Shown here piece by piece: positions 8,114 to 18,539 of a stretch of 64,000 nt of DNA; within the stretch, counting starts at the first letter, position 1; each line of letters opens with the position of its first letter. Source of the DNA: Spiribacter roseus (GTDB lineage Bacteria; Pseudomonadota; Gammaproteobacteria; Nitrococcales; Nitrococcaceae); assembly GCF_002813635.1 (NCBI RefSeq), contig NZ_CP016382.1:620001-684000 (forward strand), given 5' to 3'. The translations under genes and the position numbers were made by a program. The notes under the pieces are model-generated. The model saw nothing but the letters and a program-made list of their open reading frames with translations, did no database searches and was not told where the DNA came from.

Positions 8114-9429
8114 TGTGGAGATTTTTGTGTGTGAGCCGCTTCATTGAGATCAGGCTTCCAGCACGAACCGGTCACCGAACTGGATCGCAAGCTGGGTTTT
8201 AGCAGCGTGCTATTGGACAGGTGGCCGCTTCCACTTCGCCTGCACATTTCGCAATGCTAGGTAGATCAGTTTGATCGCCGCCTCATCGCTTGGGAAGTGG
8301 CCCTTGTTGCGTACTACCTTTCGCACCTGGCTGTTCAGCGACTCGATGGCATTGGTGGTGTAGATGACCCGGCGCACCTCAGGCGAGAAGGCGAAGAACG
8401 GGATGACCTCAGACCAGCGCCGCTGCCAGCTTGCCGCAACCGCCGGGTACTTCCGCCCCATGGGCCTTGCTCGAAGTCGGCCAGCGCCTGCTCGGCGGCG
8501 TCCGCGCTGGGGGCGGCAAAGATCGGCCGCAACGCCTGGGCCAGCGCCTTACGCTCCTTCCAGGAAGCGAACTGCATCGAGTGGCGGATGAGATGCACGA
8601 TGCAGGTCTGGACCACGCAGTCGGGGAAGGCGCTGGTGATCGCCTCGGGAAAGCCCTTGAGGCCATCGACGACGGCGATGAGGATATCGTTGGTACCGCG
8701 GGCGCGGAGCTCGTTCATGATCCGCATCCAGAACTTTGCCCCCTCGGTCTGCTCGATCCACAGGCCGAGGACCTCCTTGCGACCCTCGCAGGTCATCCCG
8801 ATGGCGAGGAACACGGCCTTGTTACGGACCATGCCCTCGTCGCGGATCTTCACCCGCAGGGCGTCGAAGTAGACGATCGCATAGGTCGTCTCGAGCGGCC
8901 GGTTCTGCCAGCTCTGGACCTCATCGATCACGCTCTCGGTGATCGCCGAGACCAGATCCGGCGAGATATCGACGCCATAGATCTCGATGATGTGATTGCG
9001 GATATCCCGCGTGCTCATGCCCCGGGCGTACATGGCGATGATCTTGTCATCGAAGCCGGGGAAGCGGCGCTGGTACTTGCCGATCAACACCGGATCGAAC
9101 CGCCCGTGCCGGTCGCGTGGGATATCAAGGATGATGCGCTCAGCGCCCGTATCCACCGTCTTGGGGCTTGTGCCGTTGCGATGGTTGCCTGAGTGCTGCT
9201 CATCATCGCCATCCAGATGGACGTCCATCTCGGCGTTGAGCATGCGCTCGGCCAGCGCCTTTTTGAGCTCGCCGGCGAGTGACTCGAAGTCCGCCGCGCG
9301 ACGAGCCCCACGCTCGCGGATCAGCTCGTCGAGAACATCCCGGTTAATACCGTCGGTGTGCTTCTTACGTGCCATACGTCTATCTCCCTATCGGGTCTAT
9401 CGTATGGCTCACACACAGAATTACCTACA
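8114..9429 (-). mobile_element. IS256-type insertion sequence with degraded transposase
   Basis: Imperfect inverted repeats of 24 bases bound a single transposase gene: 8114-8137 and 9406-9429. They share the 12 inner bases TGTGTGTGAGCC and most of the outer half. The enclosed gene is an IS256-type DDE transposase. I see no target-site duplication directly outside the repeats, which suggests an old insertion or later rearrangement. The element sits between the OsmC-like gene and a toxin-antitoxin pair. Confidence 0.75.
8210..9375 (-). pseudogene. IS256-family transposase, frameshifted
   Basis: The first frame (9375 down to about 8460) gives [13 protein letters not shown] and the mutator-type core with catalytic Asp in VYFDALRVK and [12 protein letters not shown]. 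The rest, with [12 protein letters not shown] carrying the catalytic Glu, is in another frame (about 8461 to 8210). The frames join at a GGGG run near 8459, where restoring one G would rebuild a continuous 'WGRKYPAV' segment. All three catalytic acids survive on the two parts, so this is a single-base lesion or a sequencing error in a homopolymer. Confidence 0.85.
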
Positions 9430-9529
9430 CTCCCCCTTGCCTGGACAGGTCTGCCCGTTTCGTTTTTTGCGTTTTTCGATTATTGCGCTTAGTATCGAGT
9501 CAGTAGACACATGCATCCTCGGAGCAGCT

Positions 9530-9982
9530 ATGCAAACACCCAGTGGCGATAACGAACTCCCGGATCATGAGGCCACTGCACTCGCCCGTGCCAGTGCCAC
9601 AGAGCTAAGCAAGCTCCTATCCCGGCAACCGGAATCCGATAGGGCCCGCGTTCAACTCGACGGCACCGATCTCGTGCTGCCGCGCCAGGCGCTCGCGCTA
9701 CTGCGTGACCTGCTTGCCGAGATGGCCCAGGGCAATGCGGTGACGATCGTGCCAACGCACGCAGAGCTGACAACGCAGGAAGCGGCGGACATCCTCAACG
9801 TCTCCCGCCCCCATCTCGTCAAGCTGCTGGAGCGGGGCGAGATCCCCTTCTCGAAGGTGGGCACCCATCGCCGCATCCGATACCAAGACCTGCTGGCCTA
9901 CAAGGCGGAGTGCGATCGTGCTAGCCAGGAAGCTCTGGATGCGCTGACCGAGCAGGCACAGGACCTGGATATGGGGTACTGA
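9530..9982 (+). CDS. Excisionase-type HTH antitoxin
   Basis: 150 residues. The C-terminal half (about 80-125) is a MerR-like/excisionase helix-turn-helix: [20 protein letters not shown], then '[11 protein letters not shown]'. The N-terminal half is predicted helical and is probably the toxin-binding or dimer region. It lies one base before the PIN-domain gene, the standard arrangement for this class of type II toxin-antitoxin pairs. GGAG stands six bases before the ATG. The antitoxin likely represses the pair by binding its promoter at about 9430-9520. Confidence 0.85.
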   Translation: MQTPSGDNELPDHEATALARASATELSKLLSRQPESDRARVQLDGTDLVLPRQALALLRDLLAEMAQGNAVTIVPTHAELTTQEAADILNVSRPHLVKLLERGEIPFSKVGTHRRIRYQDLLAYKAECDRASQEALDALTEQAQDLDMGY

Positions 9983-9983
9983 G

Positions 9984-10547
9984 GTGCGCTTTGTCGTCGT
10001 TTTCGATGCGTGCGTCCTCTACCCGGCACCCATGCGGGATTTCCTGATCCGGCTTGCCACGGCCGGGCTTTTCGCGGCGAAGTGGACCGACCGGATTCAC
10101 GACGAGTGGACAAGGAACCTGCTTGCACAGCGGCCCGACTTAGCGGGTGCGCTGGAGCGCACCCGCTCACTGATGGATCACGCGGTACACGACTGCCTGG
10201 TTGAAGGCTACGAGCCGCTGATTGAGGGATTATCTCTGCCAGATCCGGATGACAGGCATGTTCTCGCTGCAGCAATTCGCGCTGGTGCGCAGTCCATCGT
10301 GACCATCAATCTCAAGGATTTTCCGGCATCGTCTCTCGCGCCGTACGGGATCGAGGCTGTTCATCCGGACACGTTTGTGGAGCAAAAGCTCGATCTTCAT
10401 GAGGGTGCGGTGGTGACCACCGCCAAACGCCACCGCGGTGCGCTCCGCAACCCTCCGAAATCCGTTGACGAATACCTTGAGACGCTCGCCGCTCAAGGGT
10501 TTGTCGTCACAGCCGATAGACTGCGCCAATTCGCAGACGTCCTCTAA
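9984..10547 (+). CDS. PIN-domain toxin (VapC-like ribonuclease)
   Basis: 187 residues. PIN acidic residues are visible: Asp8 in VVFDACVLYP, Glu41 in HDEWTRN, Asp89/Asp90 in LPDPDDRHVLAAA, and Asp112 in INLKDFP. PIN toxins cleave RNA with Mg2+ at this acidic cluster. The protein is longer than a typical VapC (about 130 residues) and has a C-terminal extension of some 50 residues (KRHRGALRNPPKSVDEY onward) that may contact the antitoxin. It starts at GTG, one base after the antitoxin stop. The partnered HTH protein and location next to an IS element support an accessory module. Confidence 0.85.
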   Translation: MRFVVVFDACVLYPAPMRDFLIRLATAGLFAAKWTDRIHDEWTRNLLAQRPDLAGALERTRSLMDHAVHDCLVEGYEPLIEGLSLPDPDDRHVLAAAIRAGAQSIVTINLKDFPASSLAPYGIEAVHPDTFVEQKLDLHEGAVVTTAKRHRGALRNPPKSVDEYLETLAAQGFVVTADRLRQFADVL

Positions 10548-10714
10548 TCTCATGACTCTTGCCGCCAAAGGACGCTTAACGAAACCGTCCGTGTTGGTGG
10601 GGTAGAACCCCAGGGTGAGGGGAGTGCATTCGAGATTGGGGGCGCCAACTGGATAAAGAAAACTTCCCGAAGCTAGTTAATGACCTGTATGGGATCGTAC
10701 GTAACCTAGAGGCG

Positions 10715-11107
10715 ATGTTCCCGGGCAGACACTTCACACCCGATGGCCATCTCGTTGGTAGTCGCGGGGAATGTCTGGCGGCATACCACTACGGTCTCGA
10801 TCTGCTCCCGGCCTCTACAATCGGTGGCGATGCGCTGAAAGCAGGATTAAGGATCGAGATCAAGGCAACCCAAGCGAAAGCGGTCGGGTTGCGGTACCAG
10901 CCGGAGCACCTGCTAGTCCTGAAATTGGACCAACTGGGTGGCTTCGAGGAGGTCTATAACGGCCCCGGCGATATCGTCTGGAAAGAGTTCGATGGGAAGC
11001 CTAAACCAAGCAATGGGCAGTATCGCATCGCCTTATCCAGGCTCTCTGTCTTGATGGAGCAAGTACCTAGTGAGAGTCGGCTGGCGATGGAGAATCCGAA
11101 CGACTGA
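10715..11107 (+). CDS. DUF6998-like protein, start uncertain
   Basis: 130 residues from the first ATG. 'FPGRHFTPDGHLVGSRGE' and 'RIEIKATQAKAV' match what I recall of the DUF6998 family. The E...D...ExK spacing recalls PD-(D/E)XK nucleases; that is inference. The frame stays open and family-like upstream of the ATG (DKENFPKLVNDLYGIVRNLE) back to about 10649, where the only possible starts are CTG (10649) or ATT (10628). The gene may use a rare start, or its 5' end may be damaged. A GGGGT/ACCCC hairpin (10598-10612) and GAGGGGAG lie just upstream. Confidence 0.6.
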   Translation: MFPGRHFTPDGHLVGSRGECLAAYHYGLDLLPASTIGGDALKAGLRIEIKATQAKAVGLRYQPEHLLVLKLDQLGGFEEVYNGPGDIVWKEFDGKPKPSNGQYRIALSRLSVLMEQVPSESRLAMENPND

Positions 11108-11254
11108 GTCCTGCATCTATATCCGGAGAGATCAGGACTTGGATAGGTCTCGAAGATTGAGCGTCGGCTTGCAGCTAAGCTATATAGGCTGGACAGGTGG
11201 TACTCAAAAAACGCCTCCCGGACTCGGCATTGGCGCAGCGAACTTTGGCCAGTC

Positions 11255-11285
11255 ATGGCACATCTATGGCACATACAAGGCACAG
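11255..11285 (+). repeat. Phased 11-base direct repeats upstream of tRNA-Val
   Basis: ATGGCACAT occurs at 11255-11263 and 11266-11274, followed by a degenerate third copy (AAGGCACAG) at 11277-11285. The 11-base period places copies on one face of the helix, as in recombinase arm sites or regulator arrays. The surrounding 309-base gap (11108-11416) contains no gene that I can support. Confidence 0.45.
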
Positions 11286-11416
11286 AGGCGCCTATGACTG
11301 GTTACGCGGGCCTTCGGTCTACGGTAAATGGATCGCTCCCGATTGCTCTGCACCCATCTCTAGGTTCGCGACCAGGCCTCGATTCAATCTCAAAAACAGC
11401 AACTTAACTTCCCCCT

Positions 11417-11445
11417 TTGGCAACGCCGCCCAATCCCGCTATACT
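11417..11445 (+). promoter_or_regulatory. Sigma-70 promoter for tRNA-Val
   Basis: TTGGCA (11417-11422) and TATACT (11440-11445) are separated by 17 bases. Transcription would begin near 11452, nine bases before the mature tRNA. It may also feed thrS downstream. Confidence 0.7.
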
Positions 11446-11460
11446 CTCGCCCCTGACGAC

Positions 11461-11537
11461 AGGCGCGTAGCTCAGTAGGTTAGAGCACCACCTTGACATG
11501 GTGGGGGTCGGTGGTTCGAATCCACTCGCGCCTACCA
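11461..11537 (+). tRNA. tRNA-Val (anticodon GAC)
   Basis: Complete cloverleaf: acceptor AGGCGCG pairs with CGCGCCT, the anticodon loop TTGACAT lies between CCACC and GGTGG, the T-loop is GGTTCGAATCC, and the 3' ACCA is encoded. Anticodon GAC reads GUC valine codons. It lies 61 bases before thrS. Confidence 0.95.
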
Positions 11538-11598
11538 CATCCTGTCCGCTCACCAATGCAAGTGGCCTCTGGTATGGGTCACCACTGTGGAGTCCTGA

Positions 11599-13524
11599 AT
11601 GCCCCTCATTACTCTTCCTGATGGCAGCCAACGCGAGTATGCCGAGGCGCTGTCCGTCCTCGATATTGCCCGCGATATCGGTGCGGGCCTCGCGAAGGCG
11701 ACCATTGCCGGTCGCGTCAATGGCACGCTTGTTGACGCCGTCGACCTTGTTGACGACGACGCCGAGCTGCAGATCATCACCCCGCGCGACGCCGAAGGCC
11801 TCGAGATCATCCGCCATTCCTGCTGCCATCTGCTGGGTCAGGCGGTCAAGCAGCTCTACCCCGAGGCGCAGATGGCGATCGGCCCGGTGGTGGAAGGCGG
11901 GTTCTACTACGACATCCGCTACGACGCCGGCTTTCATCCGGAGGATCTCGCGCGCATCGAACAGCGCATGGCAGAGCTGATCGATCAAGAATACGACGTC
12001 ATCAAGCATGTCACGCCGCGCTTCGAGGCGCTGCAGCTGTTCCGTGAGCGCGGCGAGAATTACAAGGTCGAGTTGATCGAGAACCTCACCGACGTCGATT
12101 CGATGGCGCTCTATCATCATCAGGAATACGTCGACATGTGCCTGGGCCCGCATGTGCCCAACACACGATTCCTCAAGGCATTCAAGCTCACGAAGCTGGC
12201 TGGCGCCTACTGGCGCGCCGATGCCAACAACGAGATGCTCCAGCGCATCTACGGCACCGCGTTTGCCGATCGCAAGGCGCTCAAGGCGCATCTGAAGTTT
12301 CTGGAAGAGGCGCAGAAGCGCGACCACCGGCGCATCGCCCGCAGTCAGGATCTTTTCCATATCCAGGAAGAAGCGCCGGGGATGGTGTTCTGGCACCCCA
12401 ATGGCTGGCGGATCTACACCACCCTGCAGGACTACCTGCGCGGGCGGCTCTCGGAGCATGGTTATCAGGAGATCCGTACGCCCGAGCTGGTGGATCGCAG
12501 TCTCTGGGAGCGTTCGGGGCACTGGGAGAAGTTCCGCGAGGACATGTTCACGACGCACTCCGAGCATCGTGATTACGCCGTCAAGCCCATGAACTGCCCC
12601 TGCCATGTGCAGGTGTACAACCAGGGCCTGAAAAGCTACCGCGATCTGCCGCTGCGGCTTTCGGAATTCGGCAACTGTCATCGCAATGAGCCATCGGGGA
12701 CGCTCCATGGGCTGATGCGGGTGCGCAATTTTACCCAGGACGATGCCCACATATTCTGTACCGAAGACCAGCTACAGGCCGAGGTGTCGGCGTTCCTCGA
12801 CCTGGCCTTCAGCGTCTATCGCGACTTCGGCTTTGACGATGTCCAGGTGGCCCTGTCCACCCGCCCGGCCAAGCGCGTGGGAGAGGACGGGTTGTGGGAT
12901 CGTGCCGAGGCGGCCCTCGAACAGGCCCTGTACGCCAAGGACATGGGGTTTACGGTCAACCCGGGCGAGGGCGCGTTCTATGGGCCCAAGATTGAACTGT
13001 CGATGCGCGATTGCCTGAATCGGGTCTGGCAGTGCGGGACCATGCAGGTCGACTTCTCAATGCCCGGTCGACTGGACGCCGAGTATGTCACCGAGAGTGG
13101 CGATCGCGCCGTCCCGGTGATGCTCCACCGGGCGATCTTTGGCTCGTTCGAGCGCTTCATCGGCGTGCTGACCGAGCACTACGGCGGTGACTGGCCCGTC
13201 TGGCTCGTCCCCACCCAGGTGCAGGTGGTCAATATCACCGATCGCCAGGCGGATTATGCCGAGACCATCCGGAAACATCTGACGGACCGGGGTTTTCGCG
13301 CCGAGTCCGACTTGAGGAACGAGAAGATCGGCTTTAAGATCCGTGAACATACGATTCAGCGGGTACCGTATATGGTCGTTGTCGGCGATCAGGAGCGGGA
13401 TACCGGCGCTGTGGCGGTCCGCACCCGCACCGGTGAGGACCTGGGGTCGATGTCTCTTGAGGCACTGATTGACCGGCTGGACCGTGACGTGGCCCGTTTG
13501 GGCCGAACGCTTGTGGAGGATTGA
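11599..13524 (+). CDS. thrS: Threonyl-tRNA synthetase
   Basis: 641 residues, the usual length. TGS domain (about 1-62), editing domain with [10 protein letters not shown] near residue 73, catalytic class II core with MNCPCHVQ (zinc Cys), HRNEPSG, and [17 protein letters not shown] (motif 3 with a zinc His), and a C-terminal anticodon domain. It charges tRNA-Thr in the cytoplasm. The gene heads the conserved thrS-infC-rpmI-rplT-pheST block and its stop is in frame with the infC start three bases later. Confidence 0.97.
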   Translation: MPLITLPDGSQREYAEALSVLDIARDIGAGLAKATIAGRVNGTLVDAVDLVDDDAELQIITPRDAEGLEIIRHSCCHLLGQAVKQLYPEAQMAIGPVVEGGFYYDIRYDAGFHPEDLARIEQRMAELIDQEYDVIKHVTPRFEALQLFRERGENYKVELIENLTDVDSMALYHHQEYVDMCLGPHVPNTRFLKAFKLTKLAGAYWRADANNEMLQRIYGTAFADRKALKAHLKFLEEAQKRDHRRIARSQDLFHIQEEAPGMVFWHPNGWRIYTTLQDYLRGRLSEHGYQEIRTPELVDRSLWERSGHWEKFREDMFTTHSEHRDYAVKPMNCPCHVQVYNQGLKSYRDLPLRLSEFGNCHRNEPSGTLHGLMRVRNFTQDDAHIFCTEDQLQAEVSAFLDLAFSVYRDFGFDDVQVALSTRPAKRVGEDGLWDRAEAALEQALYAKDMGFTVNPGEGAFYGPKIELSMRDCLNRVWQCGTMQVDFSMPGRLDAEYVTESGDRAVPVMLHRAIFGSFERFIGVLTEHYGGDWPVWLVPTQVQVVNITDRQADYAETIRKHLTDRGFRAESDLRNEKIGFKIREHTIQRVPYMVVVGDQERDTGAVAVRTRTGEDLGSMSLEALIDRLDRDVARLGRTLVED

Positions 13525-13527
13525 AGC

Positions 13528-14088
13528 ATCGCTATACGCAGAAAGCCGGGGGCACGTCGCCAGCAGCCCGGCGCCGGTGAAAACCGGCGGATCAACGAAG
13601 ACATCCAGGTCCCGCGGGTCCGGATGATCGATGAAAACGGCGAGCAGGTCGGTATTGTCGATACGACCGAGGCTGTTGAGCGCGCCGCCGGCGTCAATCT
13701 CGATCTGGTTGAACTCGACCCCAACGCCGACCCGCCCGTATGCCGGGTCATGGACTTCGGCAAATGGAAGTTCGAGCAGTCCAAAAAGCAGCAGGCGGCC
13801 AAGAAGAAACAAAAGCAGATCCAGGTCAAGGAAGTGAAATTCCGGCCCGGGACCGACTCGGGTGACTACGAAGTCAAGTTGCGCAACCTCAGGAAATTCC
13901 TCGAGGACGGCGACAAGGTCAAGGTCACCCTGCGATTCCGCGGTCGCGAGATGGCGCATCAGGAGCTCGGACTTGAGCTGCTGCAGCGCGTCGAAAAAGA
14001 TCTCGAGGACGATGCCACCGTCGACCAGCGTCCCAAGATGGAAGGCCGGTTGATGGTGATGACGATGTCTCCCCGCAAGGGGAAATAG
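13528..14088 (+). CDS. infC: Translation initiation factor IF-3, AUC start
   Basis: 186 residues from ATC at 13528. IF-3 binds the 30S subunit and rejects wrong initiator pairings. The N-terminal domain ([19 protein letters not shown]) and C-terminal domain ([18 protein letters not shown]) are intact. The frame opens only after the in-frame thrS stop at 13522, so the start must be ATC (13528) or ATA (13534). GGAGG at 13515-13519 lies eight bases before the ATC. Non-AUG infC starts are the known basis of IF-3 autoregulation; the E. coli gene uses AUU. A start at ATG 13624 would delete the conserved N-terminus. Confidence 0.93.
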   Translation: MAIRRKPGARRQQPGAGENRRINEDIQVPRVRMIDENGEQVGIVDTTEAVERAAGVNLDLVELDPNADPPVCRVMDFGKWKFEQSKKQQAAKKKQKQIQVKEVKFRPGTDSGDYEVKLRNLRKFLEDGDKVKVTLRFRGREMAHQELGLELLQRVEKDLEDDATVDQRPKMEGRLMVMTMSPRKGK

Positions 14089-14116
14089 CGGAGGCTCATG
14101 GCCTCCATTGGGTGAG

Positions 14117-14143
14117 CACCCGGTCGGCCGGGTGTTCTTTTTT
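14117..14143 (+). terminator. Hairpin and T-run between infC and rpmI
   Basis: CACCCGG (14117-14123), loop TCGG, CCGGGTG (14128-14134), then TTCTTTTTT. It has the form of an intrinsic terminator but lies within a conserved operon, so it is probably partial and tunes rpmI-rplT expression. Confidence 0.75.
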
Positions 14144-14164
14144 GTGGCAACGGAGAAACGGTTC

Positions 14165-14362
14165 ATGCCCAAGATTAAGACGAACCGTGGCGCCGCCAAG
14201 CGCTTCCGCAAGACCGCCAGCGGTCGTTATAAGCGGGCGCATGCCTTCCACAACCACATCCTGACCAAAAAGGATGCCAAACGGAAGGTCAAGTTGCGTG
14301 CCACCACACTGGTCGCAGAGCAGGATACGCCGGCGATTCGGCGGCTCATGCCCTACGGCTGA
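14165..14362 (+). CDS. rpmI: Ribosomal protein bL35
   Basis: 65 residues beginning [14 protein letters not shown], the family's invariant opening, and rich in Lys and Arg. It is a large-subunit protein. ACGGAGAAACGG before the ATG provides the ribosome site. An in-frame ATG 57 bases upstream exists but adds sequence foreign to the family and lies in the hairpin. Confidence 0.97.
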   Translation: MPKIKTNRGAAKRFRKTASGRYKRAHAFHNHILTKKDAKRKVKLRATTLVAEQDTPAIRRLMPYG

Positions 14363-14391
14363 ACACAACCTGAACAGAGAGGATTCTGAAG

Positions 14392-14748
14392 ATGGCCAGA
14401 GTCAAGCGTGGCGTCACTGCGCGCCGCCGCCACAAGAAGGTCCTCGGGAAGGCGAAAGGTTACTACGGCGCACGTCATAAGACGTTCAAGGTAGCCAACC
14501 AGGCGGTCATCAAGGCCGGCCAGTACGCCTACCGGGATCGCCGGGTCCGCAAGCGCGAGTTCCGCGCCCTGTGGATCCAGCGCATCAATGCCGCAGCCCG
14601 GCTCAACGGGCTGTCGTACAGTCGGCTCATGAACGGCCTCAAGCAGGCCGAGATCGAGGTCGACCGCAAGGTGCTCGCTGACATGGCGGTGCACGATGCG
14701 GCCGGTTTCAGCGCGATTGCCGAGCGCGCGAAAGCGGCACTGGCGTAA
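14392..14748 (+). CDS. rplT: Ribosomal protein bL20
   Basis: 118 residues, [16 protein letters not shown] onward, a full-length bL20 with the basic N-terminal extension and globular C-terminal half. It acts in early large-subunit assembly and in other bacteria represses its own operon by binding the mRNA. It follows rpmI by 29 bases and ends just before a strong terminator. Confidence 0.97.
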   Translation: MARVKRGVTARRRHKKVLGKAKGYYGARHKTFKVANQAVIKAGQYAYRDRRVRKREFRALWIQRINAAARLNGLSYSRLMNGLKQAEIEVDRKVLADMAVHDAAGFSAIAERAKAALA

Positions 14749-14774
14749 ACGTCCCTGCAAGGGGACGGCCAGCA

Positions 14775-14804
14775 GGGGAAGGCCGTTGTCTTCCCCTTTT
14801 TTTT
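14775..14804 (+). terminator. Intrinsic terminator before pheS
   Basis: GGGGAAG (14775-14781) pairs with CTTCCCC (14790-14796), followed by eight T residues. It ends 21 bases before pheS. pheST is controlled by attenuation in some enterobacteria, but I see no Phe-rich leader peptide here, so simple termination or read-through control is more likely. Confidence 0.85.
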
Positions 14805-14822
14805 GTCTGCCAGCGGGAATAA

Positions 14823-15845
<1,023 letters not shown>

Positions 15846-15854
15846 GAGCGCCGC

Positions 15855-18233
15855 ATGAGAATCAGCGAACATTGGTTGAGTGAGTGGGTCGGGCTGCCGG
15901 ATTCGACCCGCGAGCTGGCGGATCGGCTGACCATGGCCGGCCTTGAGGTGGATGCGGTGGAGTCCGCCGCCCCCGAATTCAGTGGCGTCGTGGTGGGCGA
16001 GATCATCGACTGTGCGCCACACCCCGATGCCGAGCGGCTGAGCGTGTGCACCGTTGCCGACGGCACCGACGAGCCCAAGACCGTGGTCTGCGGCGCGCCC
16101 AATGCCGCGACGGGGCTGCGGGCGCCCTTCGCCCAGGTGGGAGCGCGACTGCCCGAGGGGATGAAGATCAAGGCGACGCGGCTGCGCGGCGTCAAGTCCC
16201 ACGGCATGCTCTGTGCGGCCAAAGAGCTGGGCCTGTCCGAGGAAAGCGCCGGGCTGATGCCCCTGCCGACGGATGCCCCCGTGGGGGCGGATCTGCGTGA
16301 GTGGATGGATCTGGACGACGCGGTCATTGATATCGAACTCACCCCCAATCGCAGTGACTGCCTGAGCATGCAGGGGGTGGCCCGCGAGGTCGGGGTGCTG
16401 ACCGGTCAGGCGGTGACACGCCCGACCATCGAGCCCGTTGCGCCCGTCCATGAATCGACGCTGCCCATTGAGCTGGAAAAGCCCGCGGCATGCCCACGCT
16501 ACTGCGGCCGCGTTATCCACGGCATCAACCCGCGGGCGGCGACGCCCCTTTGGCTCGCCGAGCGGTTGCGTCGGGCCGGCATCCGGCCGTTAAGCCTGAC
16601 GGTGGATATCACCAATTACCTGATGCTTGAGCTGGGCCAACCCATGCATGCCTTCGACCGGGCGACGCTCTCCGGTGGCATCCGGGTCCGGGGCGCCGCG
16701 GAGGGGGAGTCGCTGGCCCTGCTGAATGGCGAAACGGTGGACCTGACGGCGGGGACGCTGGTCATCGCCGATCATGATAAGCCGGTCGCCATTGCCGGCG
16801 TGATGGGTGGGCAGGCCACGGCGGTCAGCGATACCACCGTTGATATCTTTCTGGAGTCGGCGTTCTTCGCACCGTCGGCGCTGGCCGGGTGTGCCCGGCA
16901 GTACGGACTGCACACCGATTCGTCACACCGTTTCGAGCGCGGCGTCGATCCACAGCGCTGCGTCGAGGCCATCGAGCGCGCCACGGCGCTTTTATGCGCG
17001 CACGCCGGGGGCGAGCCCGGCCCGGTCAGCGAGTCGGTGGAGGTCGCGCACCTGCCGACAACGCCGGCGGTGAGTGTGCGCCCGTCACGGGTCAACGCGG
17101 TGCTGGGCACAGCCATCGAGGCCGAGACCATGCAGCAGATGCTGACCCGCCTGGGCATGCCGTCGCTGGTCGATGGCGAGGCTCTGCATGTCACGGCGCC
17201 CAGCTGGCGGTTTGATATCGCCCGCGAGGTGGACTTGATTGAAGAGATCGCGCGCATTCACGGCTATGACCGGTTGCCGTCGCGGCGCTCGGCGCTGCCC
17301 GCCCGGATCCCGGCCGAGGCCGAGTCACGGGTGGCACTCGGGCGGCTGCGCGCGCTGCTGGTGGATCGCGGCTATCATGAGGCGATCACCTACAGCTTTG
17401 TGCCGGCCGATCTGGACGCACAACTCGATCCTGACCATACCGCGCCCGCCCTCGCCAATCCGCTGTCGGCGGACATGGCCGTCATGCGGACGTCGCTGTG
17501 GCCGGGGCTGATCCGGGCCCTGGCGCATAACCGCAATCGGCAGATGAGCCGGGTACGGCTGTTCGAGACCGGGCTGCGGTTCCGCGGTGCCCTGCCGGAT
17601 CTCGAGCAGACCCCGGGGATCGCCGGAGTGATCACCGGGCCGGCGGCACCCAAGCATTGGGACCATACCGAGCGCCCGGTGGACTTTTTCGACATCAAGG
17701 GGGATGTCGAAGCGCTGCTGGCCATGCTGGGCGCGGATCGGGACTGTCGGTTTGAGTCGACATCGCATCCGGCCCTCCATCCCGGCCAATCCGCGCGGAT
17801 CCTCTGCGACGATGTTCCCTGCGGCTGGGTGGGGGCGCTGCATCCGGCCACCGCCCGTCAGCTGGATCTCGACGGCGCTGTCTATGTGTTTGAAATCGAT
17901 CAGACGGTGTTCTCAGCCCGGGCCCTGCCGGCGTTCGCGCCACTGTCGCGCTACCCCTCCATTCGCCGCGATCTGGCGATCGTGGTCGATGAGTCGGTGT
18001 CCGCCGATGCGGTGCGTGACGTGATCGCCGCGGCGGCGGGGGAGGCCCTCGAGTCGGTGGAGCTGTTTGACGTCTATCGCGGCAAAGGTGTCAGTGATGG
18101 GTGCAAAAGTCTCGCTATGGGATTGATATTGCAGGACAATTCCCGCACTCTGACGGATCAGGACGTGGAAGCGGTGATGACCGCTGTGATGCGCGCACTG
18201 AGTGACACACTCGACGCAGGACTGAGGGAGTAG
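15855..18233 (+). CDS. pheT: Phenylalanyl-tRNA synthetase beta chain
   Basis: 792 residues. The order is an N-terminal tRNA-binding OB fold (about 40-150), B3/B4 editing domain, B5 domain, inactive class II-like core and C-terminal anticodon-binding ferredoxin-like domain (about 700-792, beginning 'PSIRRDLAIVVDE'). It partners PheS and hydrolyses mischarged Tyr-tRNA-Phe. ihfA starts six bases after its stop, so the genes are cotranscribed. Confidence 0.97.
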   Translation: MRISEHWLSEWVGLPDSTRELADRLTMAGLEVDAVESAAPEFSGVVVGEIIDCAPHPDAERLSVCTVADGTDEPKTVVCGAPNAATGLRAPFAQVGARLPEGMKIKATRLRGVKSHGMLCAAKELGLSEESAGLMPLPTDAPVGADLREWMDLDDAVIDIELTPNRSDCLSMQGVAREVGVLTGQAVTRPTIEPVAPVHESTLPIELEKPAACPRYCGRVIHGINPRAATPLWLAERLRRAGIRPLSLTVDITNYLMLELGQPMHAFDRATLSGGIRVRGAAEGESLALLNGETVDLTAGTLVIADHDKPVAIAGVMGGQATAVSDTTVDIFLESAFFAPSALAGCARQYGLHTDSSHRFERGVDPQRCVEAIERATALLCAHAGGEPGPVSESVEVAHLPTTPAVSVRPSRVNAVLGTAIEAETMQQMLTRLGMPSLVDGEALHVTAPSWRFDIAREVDLIEEIARIHGYDRLPSRRSALPARIPAEAESRVALGRLRALLVDRGYHEAITYSFVPADLDAQLDPDHTAPALANPLSADMAVMRTSLWPGLIRALAHNRNRQMSRVRLFETGLRFRGALPDLEQTPGIAGVITGPAAPKHWDHTERPVDFFDIKGDVEALLAMLGADRDCRFESTSHPALHPGQSARILCDDVPCGWVGALHPATARQLDLDGAVYVFEIDQTVFSARALPAFAPLSRYPSIRRDLAIVVDESVSADAVRDVIAAAAGEALESVELFDVYRGKGVSDGCKSLAMGLILQDNSRTLTDQDVEAVMTAVMRALSDTLDAGLRE

Positions 18234-18239
18234 GGCGGC

Positions 18240-18539
18240 ATGGCGCTGACCAAGGCCGATATGGCTGAGCGGCTTTTCGAAGAAGTGGGGCTGAATAAAC
18301 GCGAGGCCAAAGACCTTGTCGAGAGCTTTTTCGAGGAGATCCGTCAGGCGCTCGAGACGGGCACGCCGGTCAAGCTCTCCGGGTTTGGCAATTTTGACCT
18401 TCGCGATAAAAGCGAGCGGCCCGGCCGCAATCCCAAAACCGGCGAAGAGATCCCCATCTCGGCGCGGCGGGTGGTGACGTTCCGGCCGGGGCAGAAGCTC
18501 AAGGCCCGGGTAGAGGCCTATGCCGGGCACGAGCAGTAA
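18240..18539 (+). CDS. ihfA: Integration host factor alpha subunit
   Basis: 99 residues, [20 protein letters not shown] onward, with the HU/IHF signature '[21 protein letters not shown]'. With IHF-beta it bends DNA at specific sites for recombination, replication and transcription. Position directly behind pheT is conserved in gammaproteobacteria. The next gene begins inside its last 20 bases. Confidence 0.96.
   Translation: MALTKADMAERLFEEVGLNKREAKDLVESFFEEIRQALETGTPVKLSGFGNFDLRDKSERPGRNPKTGEEIPISARRVVTFRPGQKLKARVEAYAGHEQ

Noticed and set aside
7715..8247. Minus-strand frames resembling an IS110-type transposase C-terminus
   Set aside because: The likeness is limited to a few residues (LPELADMAPEQI...), the frames are broken and there is no start or repeat structure.
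11255..11285. CRISPR-like repeat
   Set aside because: Units are only 9 bases with 2-base gaps and there is no spacer structure or cas gene.
14108..14164. Upstream extension of rpmI
   Set aside because: It reads through the hairpin and adds sequence foreign to bL35; the MPKIKTNRG start is universal.
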